A stretch of 64,000 nt of DNA from Zonotrichia leucophrys gambelii (taxonomy: Eukaryota > Chordata > Aves > Passeriformes > Passerellidae). The position numbers and the translations under genes are program-made. The DNA lies in contig NC_088188.1 of assembly GCF_028769735.1 (NCBI RefSeq), forward strand, positions 6,099,001 through 6,163,000, read 5' to 3'. The notes beneath the pieces are model-generated. The model saw nothing but the letters and a program-made list of their open reading frames with translations, was not told the origin of the DNA and did no database searches. How positions within the stretch are numbered: the stretch's first letter is position 1; the number at the start of each line of letters is the position of its first letter. Positions 24,601 to 37,100 of the stretch are shown here, piece by piece.

Positions 24601-27600
24601 GTTTAAGCTTTGGCTTAATTGCAAGTGCAAATCCTGAGCATTAGTAAACAGAATCAATGGCATAGCAAAGCATGACAATATTAATGGAATCCAGGGCCAT
24701 AATCCTGCACACAAAGAATTGTTCTCTCTTACAGATTTTTTTTTTTTTTTTTAGCTGAGCTATAACTATAGGATAAGGTGATTTCTACTAGAAACAAAAA
24801 TGTAATTTTTTTAGCCTTTCCCTGCTAAATATCTCCAGTAAATTTAGACAGGAATGGGGGGAAAGGAATATAAAACAAGTGACAAGAGAAGGAAATTTAA
24901 TGTATGAATTAAAAAAAAAAGAAAGAAAGAAAAAGCTAGAAAATAAAGCAAACTTACACCACGATCAAGAGCGTAATTAGCATCTGTCACAAAGGTGACG
25001 GGTCTGGAGGGGTCGAGGGCTTTAGTGTGAGCTATCACTGTCCTGTGTGCAAACAGTAAAGCAAGAGTTCAACAACAGCATGGAGCAGCACAGCCCCCTC
25101 TCCCCTCTGTGTCCCTCCACCCCCCAGACTGAGCTGCTCTGGATTTGAGGGAAATAAAGAGAATATCTGTCACCAAGGGCCACCTGAGAAGGAGCAGAGT
25201 GAAGCACACCAAGCACAGGCACTGGGTGTGCACAGCTCAGGAGTGGATGTAGTAAACCTCGGGTTTAGCAGGGCCCCTTGGAGACAGAATGCGACACAGC
25301 GGCAAGAAGTTTCCTGTCTCCAGGGACATCCGCCTGTACTTATCCCTATAGCCATGGAAGCATATTGTGTTAAACCTACATTGGTCACTTATGGTCACTC
25401 TAACACCTTGCCATTGTCAGGATTGGATCCAGGCCAAGGGTATAACAGTAGCACACTGTACCCTATACTCGGAGAAGAGAGCTGAGACCTTCACGGACCT
25501 GCAATAAACCCATACTCGTGGAACAGCAGTCTTGCTTTCCTCTCTCTACATCTGTGGACCCTTAGGCAAGGAAAAGCTACTAGCAAGCAAAGCTGAATCA
25601 CAGAGCTGCTTAATCACAAGAGCTGAATATCCTGCTTGCTAGGGCTGACCCGCAGCTTGGTCTGAGAGCGGCGGGCTTCTGGCACCAGTCCTTGGGGATG
25701 AGTCTGGAGCTGTACAGCTTGCATAGGATAAGACCAGCAAGGCATTAGTGAGGACAGTTGAGTTTGAGGACAAAACTGTAAAAAGGGCAATGGGAAGTCT
25801 CTGAACAACTCCTGGGTTGTGTTCCTGAGGCCCTGTGCCACAGCTGGATGTTTCTGAGGAAACCCTGAGTGAGGGAGATGGGGCAGAACGGGAGAGTCGA
25901 GCTCTGCTGCTGGCCTGGCATTGCAGGAGGGCGGTGGAACAGCCTGAAGGATCAAACTTGACAGTTCTCTCTTGATGCACCTCAGCTCCAGGGACACTCT
26001 GCTGCCCATTACAGCAGCCTCTGGGCCATCCAAAGCTTAAATCTCTTTAGAAACAAACCAAGGGGGCTGCAGGGACTCAAAGCAGTGCCTTTGAAGTGGG
26101 GAGCCACAGGACAAATAAGCAGCCCTGACTGCAGAACCTTGTGTTCACAGAGAAAGGCCAGTTATTTTACAGCTTTGCTGGAAATCTCAAAGGATTCAGC
26201 AATCACCTTCCAGTGCTAACAAGGAACATTCCATTCTCACCAGGTCTGGTTTTACTCAACCCTCAGCTCGAGAAGAGATGCTCAAACCAAGTGGACTCCT
26301 GGGAATTTTGTGCAGTCTTGGTGGCTCTGAACCAACACGTTGGAACAGTTCTGAGCATCAGTTCCACACATGCAGCAGTTCCATTTTAGTTTGCATCCAC
26401 AGGTTCAGCTCCAGTGCTCCCAAAAAATGCCAACCCTCCCTTTGCTACCTCTCTGTGCCATCCCAAAGGAAGAAGAGGCATCACCTGCCACGAGATGAGG
26501 AGCAGAGGCACTCACTTGAAGTAGTGAGCAGCTGGGGGCAGCTCTGAGGCCGGCTCGTTGGCCACCGACCACATGACCACGGAGGGCCTGTTCTTATCCC
26601 TGCGCACCAGCTCCTCCATCACTGCCAGGTGGTGCTGCAGGGACCTGTTCCCAAAGCTCTCCCTGCAAAACAGAAGGAGGTGAGGGTGTGAAATGCATCC
26701 ATTTCCCTGGGAAAATCCAGAAAACTCAGCACAGCAGAGCTGAGGATGGCTGTCACTACAGGACACAACACAAGCACACACTGCTGCTCTCCAGGTGAAG
26801 AAGAAAAGGGAAGATTATTTTCTGACCCCAACATTTATAGTTTTCCAAAAGTGACAGTGGATTGGAGGGTGACAGTGCCACCTCTCCAATGACACTGGAC
26901 AGACCAACAGTCCATCAAATTTCTTCTCCTCCATAAAGGAACGCAAAACAAGGAGTGATTTACAGAAAGCGTGTGAGAAAATTCACTACAAAAATGTCAA
27001 ATCAGAAAGCTTAAAAAATCTTAAAAAATGAAAGTGACAGATGGCTTCTGCCCTGTTTCCCCAAAGTTCACTGCACAGTTCAGGGCCATGGTTTGGGCTC
27101 ATTAACGGAGCCCTGTGGCAAAATGTGGCAAAGTGCCCTCATCATGAGGCATTGCCCAACACCATGAGGCACCACGGTGGCGCAACGGGACATTTCCACA
27201 CAGAGCAAAGTACTCCCACTATCAGCACTGAGCACAGCAGTGTAACAGCAGTAAAGGGACCCTTGGGAGCAGCTGGGAGGGGAGCAGAGGGGCGAGGGCA
27301 GGGTGGGCTGGCAGCTCTTACGGCAGTTTGATGCCCACCCCCGGGCTCTCGTCGATGACGGCGATGCCGTAGGCGTCACACAGGTCCATGATCTCCTCGG
27401 CGTACGGGTAGTGGCTGGTGCGGAACGAGTTGGCGCCCAGCCAGCGCAGCAGGTTGAAATCCTTCACAATCAGGGGCCAGTCCAGGCCTTTGCCACGGAT
27501 CTGGGGAGAAAAGAGCAACCAGCCCTTGTGAACAGAGCTCCCCTGCTTGATCCGGGGGTGGGGAACCCAACAGCTGCTGCCACAGTCAGAGGGGTTTGGT

Positions 27601-30600
27601 TGGAGGGGACCTTAAAGCTTTTATCATTCCACCCCTGCCATGGTTGCTCCAAGCCCTGTCCAACTGGGGCAGCCACAGCTTCTCTGTGCAACCTGTGCCG
27701 GGACCTCACATCAGACTGTCTGTCAGCACGTCTGGCTGACAGCTGGGACATGCTTCAGTGTCTCCAGCAGCACATCCATGTGCCCTGAGGGATGGCAGGA
27801 CCAGACACGGTGTGGGTGTCCCCTTAGTGCTCAGCCTGGGAGGAGGGTGTGAGAGGAGAGGGCAGGGGAGGCAGCACAGGTGCCACGTGGGCAGCAATGT
27901 GAGCTGAGGTGGCCCTGGGTGTCACACTCACATCTGCATCCTCGTGCTTGTTGACCCCGTGGAAGTAGAAGGGGCGGCCGTTGATGAGGAACTGGCTGCT
28001 GGTGACGTGCACGGTGCGGATGCCCACGGGCAGCGTGTACACGTCCTCCAGCAGGGCCCCGTCCAGCTGGGCCTGCATCCTCACCTGTGTGGGAGGCAGG
28101 AACAGGAGGGACCCTCACAGGGATGCCCAGGGCTCCCTCCCCTGTGTGGGAGGGAGATTCTGGCCCCACATCCCCTCCCAGCCCTCAGCACACAGCCTGC
28201 TCCTCACTGCTGCTGGGGGGCAGCTGGGTCTGACTGAACAAAAATACAAATGGAAGCTGAAGGATAAAGAATGAGCCCCTGGATGACCCTTTTTGTTCAT
28301 CCCAAAATCTTCAGTGTCTTTTCCCCATGCCATCCCCACAGACCATTTCTATGCCCTGATGCCAAGGCAATGACTGCCACATCACCTGCTCCCAGGTGTG
28401 ACCCTGATTTCCTGGAAACTCAGAGCAGCTCATCCTCCCTGATTTCTGCACCTGAACATCAGAGCAGCTCATCCTCCCTCATTTCTGCACCTGAACATCA
28501 CAGCAGCTCATCCTCCCTGATTTCTGCACCTGAGCATCACAGCAGCTCATCCTCCCTCATTTCTGCACCTGAACACCAGAGCAGCTCATCCTCCCTCATT
28601 TCTGCACCTGAACATCACAGCAGCTCATCCTCCCTCATTCCTGCACCTGAACACCAGAGCAGCTCATCCTCCCTCATTTCTGCACCTGAACATCAGAGCA
28701 GCTCATCCTCCCTCATTTCTGCACCTGAGCATCACCACTGCCCTTAACCCCCACAGGATGTCCCAGGCTCCAGTTGTTAACTCCTCATCTCCCCAGAGGG
28801 GATGGATGGACCCTCAATCAGCAGCTCAGAGCACACTCCAGAAATGCCCTTCTCCCTCCCAACCCCTTCAGAAGCTGCCAAAGCTTGATTTGATTAGTGC
28901 TTAATTAGCAGAGCCACTTTGGTCACACACACAGGCAGTGCCTTAACCCCATTAACCACACCCAGAGAGGAGGAAATGCCACGTTACCTCCAAGGAGTAC
29001 AGGTACCCAGGGTTCTCGTGCATCAGGTAAGGCCACCAGAGGTTGGGGTTGAGGACTTTGAGCTCTCCCTCTGGGCCATCACCTGTGGCCACCACCTTCC
29101 CCTCCTGGTCACGCAAACTCAGGGACAAGGAACTGTCAGTGCTGCCAGCCACTGACACCTGGTACTGCACCCTGGCTGGCTCAGAGGAAACACAAAACAA
29201 TCAGAGCCTGCAGGAGACAGCTCAGCCTTGTTTCCTCCACTAGGAAACAAATTCAATCAGACCAGAGCAGGATGTTCTTTCTCCCTGCTGCCCTTGGCAC
29301 CTCCATGTGGAGGCTGAGGGAGCTCAGTGCACCTACCCAGACTGTCTGATGAGATGGTTGTCACAGTGATGTCGTCGATGTAGGCAGCAGGAGTGGTGTA
29401 CAGCACAACGGGGCGGTGGATCCCAGCATAATTAAAGAAATCAAACTTGGTGTTCTGCACAAAATAGTTCTTGGGGTACCTGGGTGAGCAAGACAGGAGC
29501 AAGGCTGCATTACACTTCACCAGACAGCTGAAGGCAGTGCAAAATAATCATGTAAAATATCTGTATGACAGGCTGGACCTGTCTGTCAGCTGCTACACTG
29601 AAGGATTCTGCAGTTAACAAAAGTTAAAAAAGATCTTCATCCTTCAGGAGAGCTGGTACTTGCAGCTCCCAGCTGAATCCAAGCTTCTCAATCCTGCCCT
29701 GGATTCAGCTTGGCAAATCACCCAATCTGGGCACAAACCAGATGCAATAACTCACTGCTGATTCCTCACAGCTCCACTGACAAATCCACCATAAACACAA
29801 CCCCACAGAGGGACTTCTGAACCAGCACCTGAACAAACTCCCCCTATCCCACCCCTGGGATGATCCCAGCAGTACAACAGCCCAGCACTCACCTGGATTT
29901 GTCAGCCATGTACTGGATGGAGCCTGGGGGCAGCGTGTGGGGGCTCAGGGTGTTGTTGAGGGCCACAGTGATGCGGCACAGGGAGCCCGGGCTGCCCTGC
30001 ACCACGCTGCTGATGTCAGCCTCAAAGGGCAGGTGCCCCCCTTCGTGCTCCACCACCTGCACCCCGTTCACCCACTGCAAGGAAAGACACAAAAAAAATG
30101 AGTTATTGGGATTTTGGGGTCAGCAGAGCACGGGGAAGGGAAGCCCAGTTAGGAGGAACAACTGGGCTCTTGATCCTCAAAGGATCTTTGTGGGATCAAC
30201 CTTGACCTTTGAGGGATTCCCTTTGCTGGGAGCTGTGTCTGGGTCACATCAAGTGTCACTGAGGGACACGGTGTCACAGACATGTCTTATGAAAAATCCT
30301 TTCCTTAGGATTTTTCCTTCTGAGAAGCTCAGAGGCCTCAGGAACAAAATGTAAACATTGATTATCTGCTGCTGTGGAATGCAACAGGTGCATCTGTGAT
30401 TGGCTCATGTGGTTGTTTCTAATTAATGGCCAATCACAGTCAGCTGTCCAGACTGTCTCAGTCAGTCACAAGATTTTGTTATCATTCCTTTTCTATTCTT
30501 TGCTAGCCTTCTGATGAAATCCTTTCTTCTATTCTTTTAGTACAGTTTTAATATAATATATGAAATATAATTTAATATTACTTAATATATTACATTAATA

Positions 30601-33229
30601 AATTTAATATAATTTAATATATATAATAATATATAGAAAAACTATACCAATAGTTTTAATTTATATTATTATATATATTAAATATATGTTATATAAATAT
30701 ATGCTATATTTTTATATAATATATAAAAATTATATATTTATATATATTTATATATTATAAATATATTATTCTATATATATAAATATAAGAAATATATTTA
30801 TATTATATAATAAATAATTTATATTTATATATAAATATATTTTATATAAATATAAAAATATTTTAAAATAAATATATTCTGAAAATGGAGACATATATTT
30901 CATATTTCCATCCTAAATATGAAACCATTTCTGAAACATGGGACAACATTAATCGAATTTTTCATCCAACCCTGAAACTCATGAAACACAAGTGATGGGG
31001 CAGATCCATTAATCAGGAAATTTTTAATTACCAACCCCAAAACTGCAGATGGGATTGGTAACTAAATTAATGGGGCAGATCCATCAATCAGGAAACGTTT
31101 AATTACCAACCCCAAAACTGCAGGATCAGAGAAACTGGAATTCATTCTCGCTTGGGGAAAACCAGGCACGAGCTCAGCAGGGGATGCCAAACAGAAGCAG
31201 GGATGGATTTGCTGAACAAACCATGAAACTGCCTTTAGTCCAGCCTGATTTAGGAAGCAATAACTGTCCCCAATTTAGGGCCGATGCCCGAGGCACGTAC
31301 CACGATGCTGTAGTAGTGGGCGCTGCCGAAGCGCAGCACCACCCTGGGGGCGGGCTGGCCCTGCAGCCAGCGCAGGGGCAGCAGCACCTCCTTCTCGTAC
31401 CACACCCAGCCGATGTAATTCTCCAGGCTGGGGTCCTGCGTGATGTCGTTGAAGCTGGCAGGCACCGGCATGTCGATCACAGGCCCGCTCTGGCAGGAAT
31501 TGCATGGGAAAAGAAGGAACAGAGAGGTTAAAAAGAGGAATTTTACTACTGGAGGTGTCCCCTTCCAGTGACAGCCCTGCAGTGCCTTTGCCAAGGGGAA
31601 ATACTTGGGAAAAGGTGTTTAAAAACTGCTGAGATCTCTCACAGCTCCTATACAAGCCCTGATTAGCACCAGGCACAGGAACCTCCCTGTTCCTACAGGA
31701 AACAGCTGCTCCTTTCTTTTCCCCTCCTGCTGTACAATGAAATGTTTTCATTAATGGCCCTGGCAAAACCCAAACCCAGGTTGTTGTTTCAGTGCAAATT
31801 TTTCCTGCACAGCTCCAGAGCAATGTGGGGGTTGTGGTGCTGTTTGTCAGCTAAGAGCTGTAGTAAATGTGTAACAAAATAATAGATATTTTGGGCAGTT
31901 ATGGGTATTTTGGGATATTTTTCTCTCCATGGAGACTGTTTGGGATCAACCCAGCCTTTCTCACTGCATGAAACAACAGAGATTCCTTGGGATTACAACA
32001 GAATCCATTCAGTTGCTTATTCCAACACGAAGATTAGAGAGAGGCAGTGTTACAATACATTGAATATTGAGGAATCCAGATGCTGTCGACAAATAGAGCT
32101 GTTCATTTTCAGCACTTTCTGCACTCAGGACGTTGCACAAAGGAGTTCTGCAGCTTCTCCTTTCCTGAGGAAGCCTCAGGAAATGGAATGAGGAAGGTCT
32201 GGGCACCCAGGGTGGGCATCATGTGCGTGGCTGACTCAGCACTGGCACTGCAGAGAGCCCAGTGCCCTCATCAGAAAATCCTAGTGGGAAAATCCTTGGG
32301 TGGGCAAGAGGATTTTCTATATCTGATGCAGGAAAACCCTTGTCTGTGTTGGCCAGAACCTGTGAGTCCTTCAGGGAGATTCTCTGAGCTCTAAAACAGG
32401 TTGAGTGCACTCATCTAAGCCTCTCTTTGAAGGGACACAGCTCAGGATTCCTCTCCTCTGCAAAGCTTCCAGCAGCACAGTGCCCTTCAGCTCTTCTCTC
32501 CTTCCACAATCCAGCCACAAAACCGGCCAAAAGGCTAAAACCAGAAATAATGAACGACTTATCCATTTTATGCATAAAATCCCTGACTCCTTTCTGTCAG
32601 GCAATGCAGTTATTTCCAAGCACACCTCAGTCACACCAAAACTTTTCTACCAGCACTCTGAAACTTCGGAATAAACAATTCCCATGCCCTTCCAGGCACA
32701 TTTTGTGCTGATTCTGTGCTGCTGGAAGCTCAGCGCTGTGCAAGGCTCCTGGAGGTGAATGGGGCTCATTCAAAGGGTGTTTGCCTTCGGAGCAGCACCG
32801 GGGGCATCATTAGGGGCTGCTAATTAGGAAATGCCTCAAAAACAGAGCAGGGTCAGCACCGTGAGGAGAACGGCAGCCCGGTGGGGAAGAAGGCATGGAA
32901 AGAGGAAAAGAGGAAGAAAGAAGAGGAGCCCCTGCAGCGGGCCGGAGCCCGGTTCTGAGGGGAAGGGCAGCGCCCGCCCCGCTCCCCGCTACCTGCCGGA
33001 GCGGCCGCCGGTACCAGCGCTGCGCGAACCCGGCGTCCCTGCCCGGAGACAGATCGGCGCGGAAGCTCCAGAGGCCGCCGAGCTCCCTGCGCTCGCGGGA
33101 GGGGGTGTCCCGGGGCTGCAGCATCCCGGCGGGACCGGCCGCCAGCCCCGGGAGGAACAGCAGCAGCACCGGCAGCATGGGCAGCGTGCACGGACCGGCC
33201 GTGCCGCCGCCTGCGCCCGTCTGCGCCAT
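21612..33229 (-). CDS. GUSB: GUSB, lysosomal beta-glucuronidase (12 coding exons)
   Basis: Exons in transcription order: 33229-32993, 31489-31301, 30074-29893, 29479-29337, 29175-28988, 28084-27932, 27500-27322, 26662-26516, 25042-24958, 23498-23322, 22941-22806 and 21769-21612. They join in frame to 657 residues (human 651). The enzyme removes terminal beta-D-glucuronic acid from glycosaminoglycans and is a glycoside hydrolase family 2 tetramer. A leader with hydrophobic core [17 protein letters not shown] fits lysosomal targeting. The general acid/base is Glu460 in WSVANEPAS and the nucleophile is Glu549 in IIQSEYGAD; both are intact. The conserved blocks [21 protein letters not shown] and [11 protein letters not shown] are all present. 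The final ~15 residues differ from the mammalian tail. Introns contain a 39 bp minisatellite, a solo LTR and an AT-rich expansion. No frameshift or in-frame stop was found. Confidence 0.95.
25247..25558 (+). mobile_element. Probable solo LTR in GUSB intron 8
   Basis: About 305 bp bounded by TGTAG and CTACA, an inverted terminal repeat. A TATA-like GGGTATAACAG lies near 25438 and CAATAAACCC near 25502, followed by a pyrimidine-rich end. This order fits an endogenous retrovirus LTR. GTGGA precedes the left end and recurs three bases beyond the right end, so the right boundary or the duplication is uncertain. Confidence 0.5.
27588..27790 (-). mobile_element. CR1 LINE tail fragment in GUSB intron 6
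   Basis: GGTTTGGTTGGAGGGGACCT and the following CCACCCCTGCCATGG segment are the reverse complement of a CR1 3' region. It then continues into a diverged CR1-like stretch (CAGCCACAGCTTCTCTGTGC). Only a fragment is present. Confidence 0.6.
28415..28738. repeat. 39 bp minisatellite, 8 units, in GUSB intron 5
   Basis: Eight copies of a 39 base unit beginning CAGAGCAGCTCATCCTCCCT. Because 39 is a multiple of three, a false open frame with a repeated [12 protein letters not shown] pattern runs through it. The copies differ at only a few positions. Confidence 0.93.
30272..30560. mobile_element. Solo LTR-like repeat, passerine family, copy 3 (3' part replaced)
   Basis: Starts TGTCACAGACATG and follows the family through the CCAAT block and TAGTACAGTTTTAAT. 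It then dissolves into a long TA-rich tract and lacks the AATAAA-containing right end. It lies in GUSB intron 2. Confidence 0.68.
30545..30885. repeat. TA-rich low-complexity expansion
   Basis: About 340 bases of almost pure A and T built from TATATTTATATA-like words. It begins where LTR copy 3 has its own short TAATATAATATAT stretch, which suggests it grew from that seed. Confidence 0.85.
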
Positions 33230-33420
33230 CTTGGCTGTGGGCGGGACCCGCTGACGGAGGGGCGGGGCTGAGGGAGAGGGGCGGGGCCTTGGCTGAGGGG
33301 CTCCCGATCCCCGTCGCGATCTTGATCCCTATCGCGATCCCTGTCACGATCCCGCTCCCTGTCACGGTCCCAGTCATGGTCCCGGTCCCGCCCCAGCGCG
33401 ATAAGCGACTGCAGAGCTCG
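33230..33420 (-). promoter_or_regulatory. GUSB: GUSB promoter, GC-box rich
   Basis: Upstream of the GUSB ATG the DNA is GC-rich, with GGGGCGGGGC Sp1-type boxes near 33260 and 33279 and no TATA box. A YY1-like AAGATGGCGC overlaps the start codon. From 33300 it becomes an imperfect short repeat of GATCCC and GGTCCC words, similar to the array 5' of ASL2. Confidence 0.6.
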
Positions 33421-33664
33421 ACAGGGACCGGGTCCTGTCCCATTCTCGCCTCAGGACAAAGCCACGGGTGTCCTGGCGTAAAGGCGCCTCCAGGAACTTT
33501 CAGGCTCTGTCCTGGATCGCTGGATTTCATCGAGAGGCGAGTGCTCCCCTGCTGTCCCCTCCCCTCCTTCTTATTTATTACTTAGGGTTTTAAATGTATT
33601 CATCACCTACTTTTACTTATTTATTAATTTGCTTACTTATTTACACTATTTATTTATTTATTTA

Positions 33665-33905
33665 TTTGTTACAGAATCACTTAGGTTGGAAAAGGCCTCT
33701 GAGGTCACCAAGTCCAACAAGTGACCAAACAGCCCCTGCCTCAGGGCACTGAGGGCCACATAAACTCTTCCCTTAAACACCTCCGGGGATGGTGATTCCA
33801 CCTCCCTGCACAACCCGTTCTGATGTTTGGTCACCCTTTCTGGGAAGAATTCCTCCTGATGTCCAACCTAAACCTCCCCTTAAGCGCAGCTTAGGTTTAA
33901 TATTG
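33665..33905 (-). mobile_element. CR1 LINE 3' fragment between ASL2 and GUSB
   Basis: CAGAATCACTTAGGTTGGAA, then CACCAAGTCCAAC and GGGAAGAATTCCTCCTGATG, are the standard reverse complement of the avian CR1 3' end. About 240 bases are retained. It lies between the GUSB promoter and the 3' end of ASL2. Confidence 0.85.
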
Positions 33906-34111
33906 TTGCTTGCATACTCTTAGTTATTTCTTTAATGCCTGCTTGCTTACTTCTATTTCTATTCAGAGTCACTTTTTAAAGTGTGAAGGTTAAAAGTTAT
34001 AGGAAATGGCAAAAGGAGCACTGGTGGCTTCATGGGGAGAAAAGGGAGGGTGAAATCTTGAAGAAGCAAGACATAAGAGCAGGATTTCAGTGAACTACAG
34101 ACACCCCAGTG

Positions 34112-34117
34112 TTTATT
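34112..34117 (-). terminator. ASL2: ASL2 polyadenylation signal AATAAA
   Basis: AATAAA on the minus strand, 58 bases beyond the ASL2 stop codon, in GGAGTTAATAAACACTGGGG. The identical context follows ASL1 at 44240. Confidence 0.75.
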
Positions 34118-34174
34118 AACTCCAGACCAGTGGCACAGGCACTCTGCTGCAGGCACGGGATCTCTCCCCACACT

Positions 34175-37100
34175 CTAAGCCTGCTCCTTGAGCCTCTTGA
34201 GCAGCTCCCGCAGCTGCTCCACCTGGGCGGAGACGCTGCTCTTGGCGGTGCCGCCCGCGGCCGTGTACTGCTCCACGCTGCTCAGCACGCTGAACACCTG
34301 CGCCACGTCGCTGCCAAACAGGGGGCTGGGGGCACAGGGGGGCTCTCAGGGGCTGCTCCCCGTGCCCAGAGCCTGGGCAGAGGCTGAGGGAGTGAGCACG
34401 GAGCCTTTTCCCCAAGGAAAACGCTCCTGAGCTGCTGCTGCCTGACACCAGCTCACCAAGGAACTCCAGAGCCAAACCCCTCTGGGGGCTTCCTGCTCAG
34501 GGCAGAGGTGTCTCCCAGCCCCTCCCAAGAGCTCCTGCCCATGCCCATGCCCATTCCTCCCTCCTGGAGTTGTCCCCCTCCAGTGTTTCAGCCCCAGCAG
34601 GAGCAGCTGGGATATTCAGGACACCTCAGCTGGGATATTCAGGGATACCCTGTCACCTCAGAAATGTTGAGGTGCTGCCCAGCCCAGGCACTTTGGGGAA
34701 GGCAGATCAGGGAGGCTGAGCCCAGGGAAGGGAAATAACACAGGTACAAACCTGATGTTCTGCAGCTCCTCCAGGCTGAGATTGTTGATGGTGATGCCTT
34801 TGGTCTCAGCCAGCTGGACGGCCTTGCCAGAGGCCACGTGGGCTTGTCTGAAGGGCATCTGCAGGGGGAAGGGGACAGAGCAGAGGGGACTCAGCTCAGT
34901 TCCTCTGCATCCAAAGAAATCCCAGCTCCAGCTCTCCCTCTGGCACTTACTCCCTTCCGAACCAGGTACAGAGCCAGGTCCGTAGCCAACATCTCCGGGC
35001 TCAGCGCCCTCTCCATGCTCTCCTTGTTGATCTGCAGGAGGAGGATCCCAGGGACACGTTACCATCTGCTCCTCCTTGGGCCATGTTAGTGGCAGGGTGA
35101 GGGGAATTCATCTGGAGCTCTGAAAGAATGCTCTGAGCAGCGGGCAGAGGGACCAAAATGAGCAGTGTGGGTGAGGCACTGAAGAGGAACAATCTGGAGT
35201 TGTGTTACTCACACAATATGCACCATGATAATGTTGAATAGTGAGAGGATGAGAAGAATCCTTACCTGGAGGGTGGAAATCACTCCAGTGGCAACCTGGA
35301 GCACAGCATTCAGGGTGTCTACAACATCAAAGACGGCCTCCTTGTCCTCCTGTGGTGGAACAGGGATGGAAATGGCTCTGAGCCAGCCTGGTGCAGCCCA
35401 AAACCCCCCAGGCTGAGCAGCCCAGCTCTGCTGACTCCTCCAGCCGGCAGGGGAGATGCTGTGGAGAGGAACAAGGGCTCTACCTGCAGGTCCTTGTTGT
35501 AGGTGCTCGGGAGTCCTTTGAGGACCATCAGAATTGCAGCCAACTGCAGAGGGAACAGGAGAGGCTGGGAGTGAGCACAGAGCAAAGCACAGCCCCAGAA
35601 CCCACAGCTCTTTACAAAGAAAAGGCAAAGAAAAAGGAGATTGTCCAGCCCCAACAGGAGCAGCTTCCTCTCCCTCCTCCTCCTCTTTGGGGCTCACCCG
35701 GCCGAACACTCGCCCGGCTTTGCTGCGGATCAGCTCCAGACTGTCGGGGTTCTTCTTCTGAGGCATCAGGCTGCTGCCAGTGCTGGGAGGGACAGGAGTG
35801 CACTGGTGAGCAAAACCCTCATCCATACACACTCATCATGACCAAGCTAGCCCTACAAAAGCAACATGCAGGACCCTCTTCACTGTACTCCTGTTTAGGG
35901 TGTAGGAAATCAGTGAACTGACTGAGTTCTCTTTGATTTTGCACCTTGTCTGGAGCTCCCACACTGTCCCACCTCTCACAGAGAAACTTAAAAGGAGGCT
36001 CCCCCTCCAGGGTCATATCAGCAGGTCAGACTAAGTGTTAGTGTGACTTCATGGAGGGAGGGCTGTGGCTGTGCCACCCTGCAGACAAGGAGTCTGTTGG
36101 GATTGCAAACCCAGCCAGGCAAGAAAGGGCTCTGGCAGCATTCCCAGCACAGGAGGAAGTTCTCTCTGCCAGCAGGTCCTGGACAGGAGTTGGGCTGAAC
36201 ACAGACTTGATTTGAGTTACCAGAATGACAAATAAGTGCCCATTGCTGAGGAATATTCACCCTGGGGCTGCCTTTGTGCCAGGCTCTTGGTGCTGGGTCA
36301 GCCTCGTGCACAGACAGAGCCCAAGCACTGCCTCACCCAGCGTGGGCAGCTCAGGAGAGGCTGAGGGAGGAGCTCCCTGCCCAGAGCTGAGACCCACCTG
36401 TAGGCATCAGAGAGGGTCAGGAAGCCAAACTCGCTGGTGCTGTAGATGATGAGATCCTCGGCCATCTTGCTCAGGTGGATCATCAGCAGGGTGGCAGCAG
36501 AGAGGAATTCCACTGCAGGGAAGGCAGGAGATCAGGAGGGGAAAAGGTGCTTGGACAACCCAGAGATCTCTAATTGGGGCTTTACTTCCTAATAATGGAT
36601 TTCAGTCCCTTATTAAGGAAGGGAACAGGAAAGGTGTCAGGAGCTGCCTCCCCCCGTGCTGGAAGCTTTGGCTGTGCTTACCCACAAAGTCCCTCTCGCT
36701 GACGGCATCCATGCTGTTCAGGCTGATGGAAGCAAAGTCCAGCTCTGCAAGGAAGGGGATGGACACAGGAGCTCACACTGGCCCTGGCAGGAGCCTGAAT
36801 GCCCCACAGGAGGTGACTTTTTATCTATTCATTACCCTCCACCCCCTTGTTCAAGTGCTGCAACACATCCAAAATAACATTAGGACAATGTTCTGATGCT
36901 TCCCAAAATCCCAGCTATTATGAGTAGTCATTTTTTATTATTTTTTATTAAAAGGATGACATTTACCACTGCACAGCAGCTCTCTGTCAATTCCCAGGGC
37001 ATTTCCAGCCAGAGCTCCACTGCCAGGGGAGAAAGAACCAGAAGTCACCCATGATATCCAAACTGATACCTGACCAAAACTGAGCTCTAGTGATGACACC

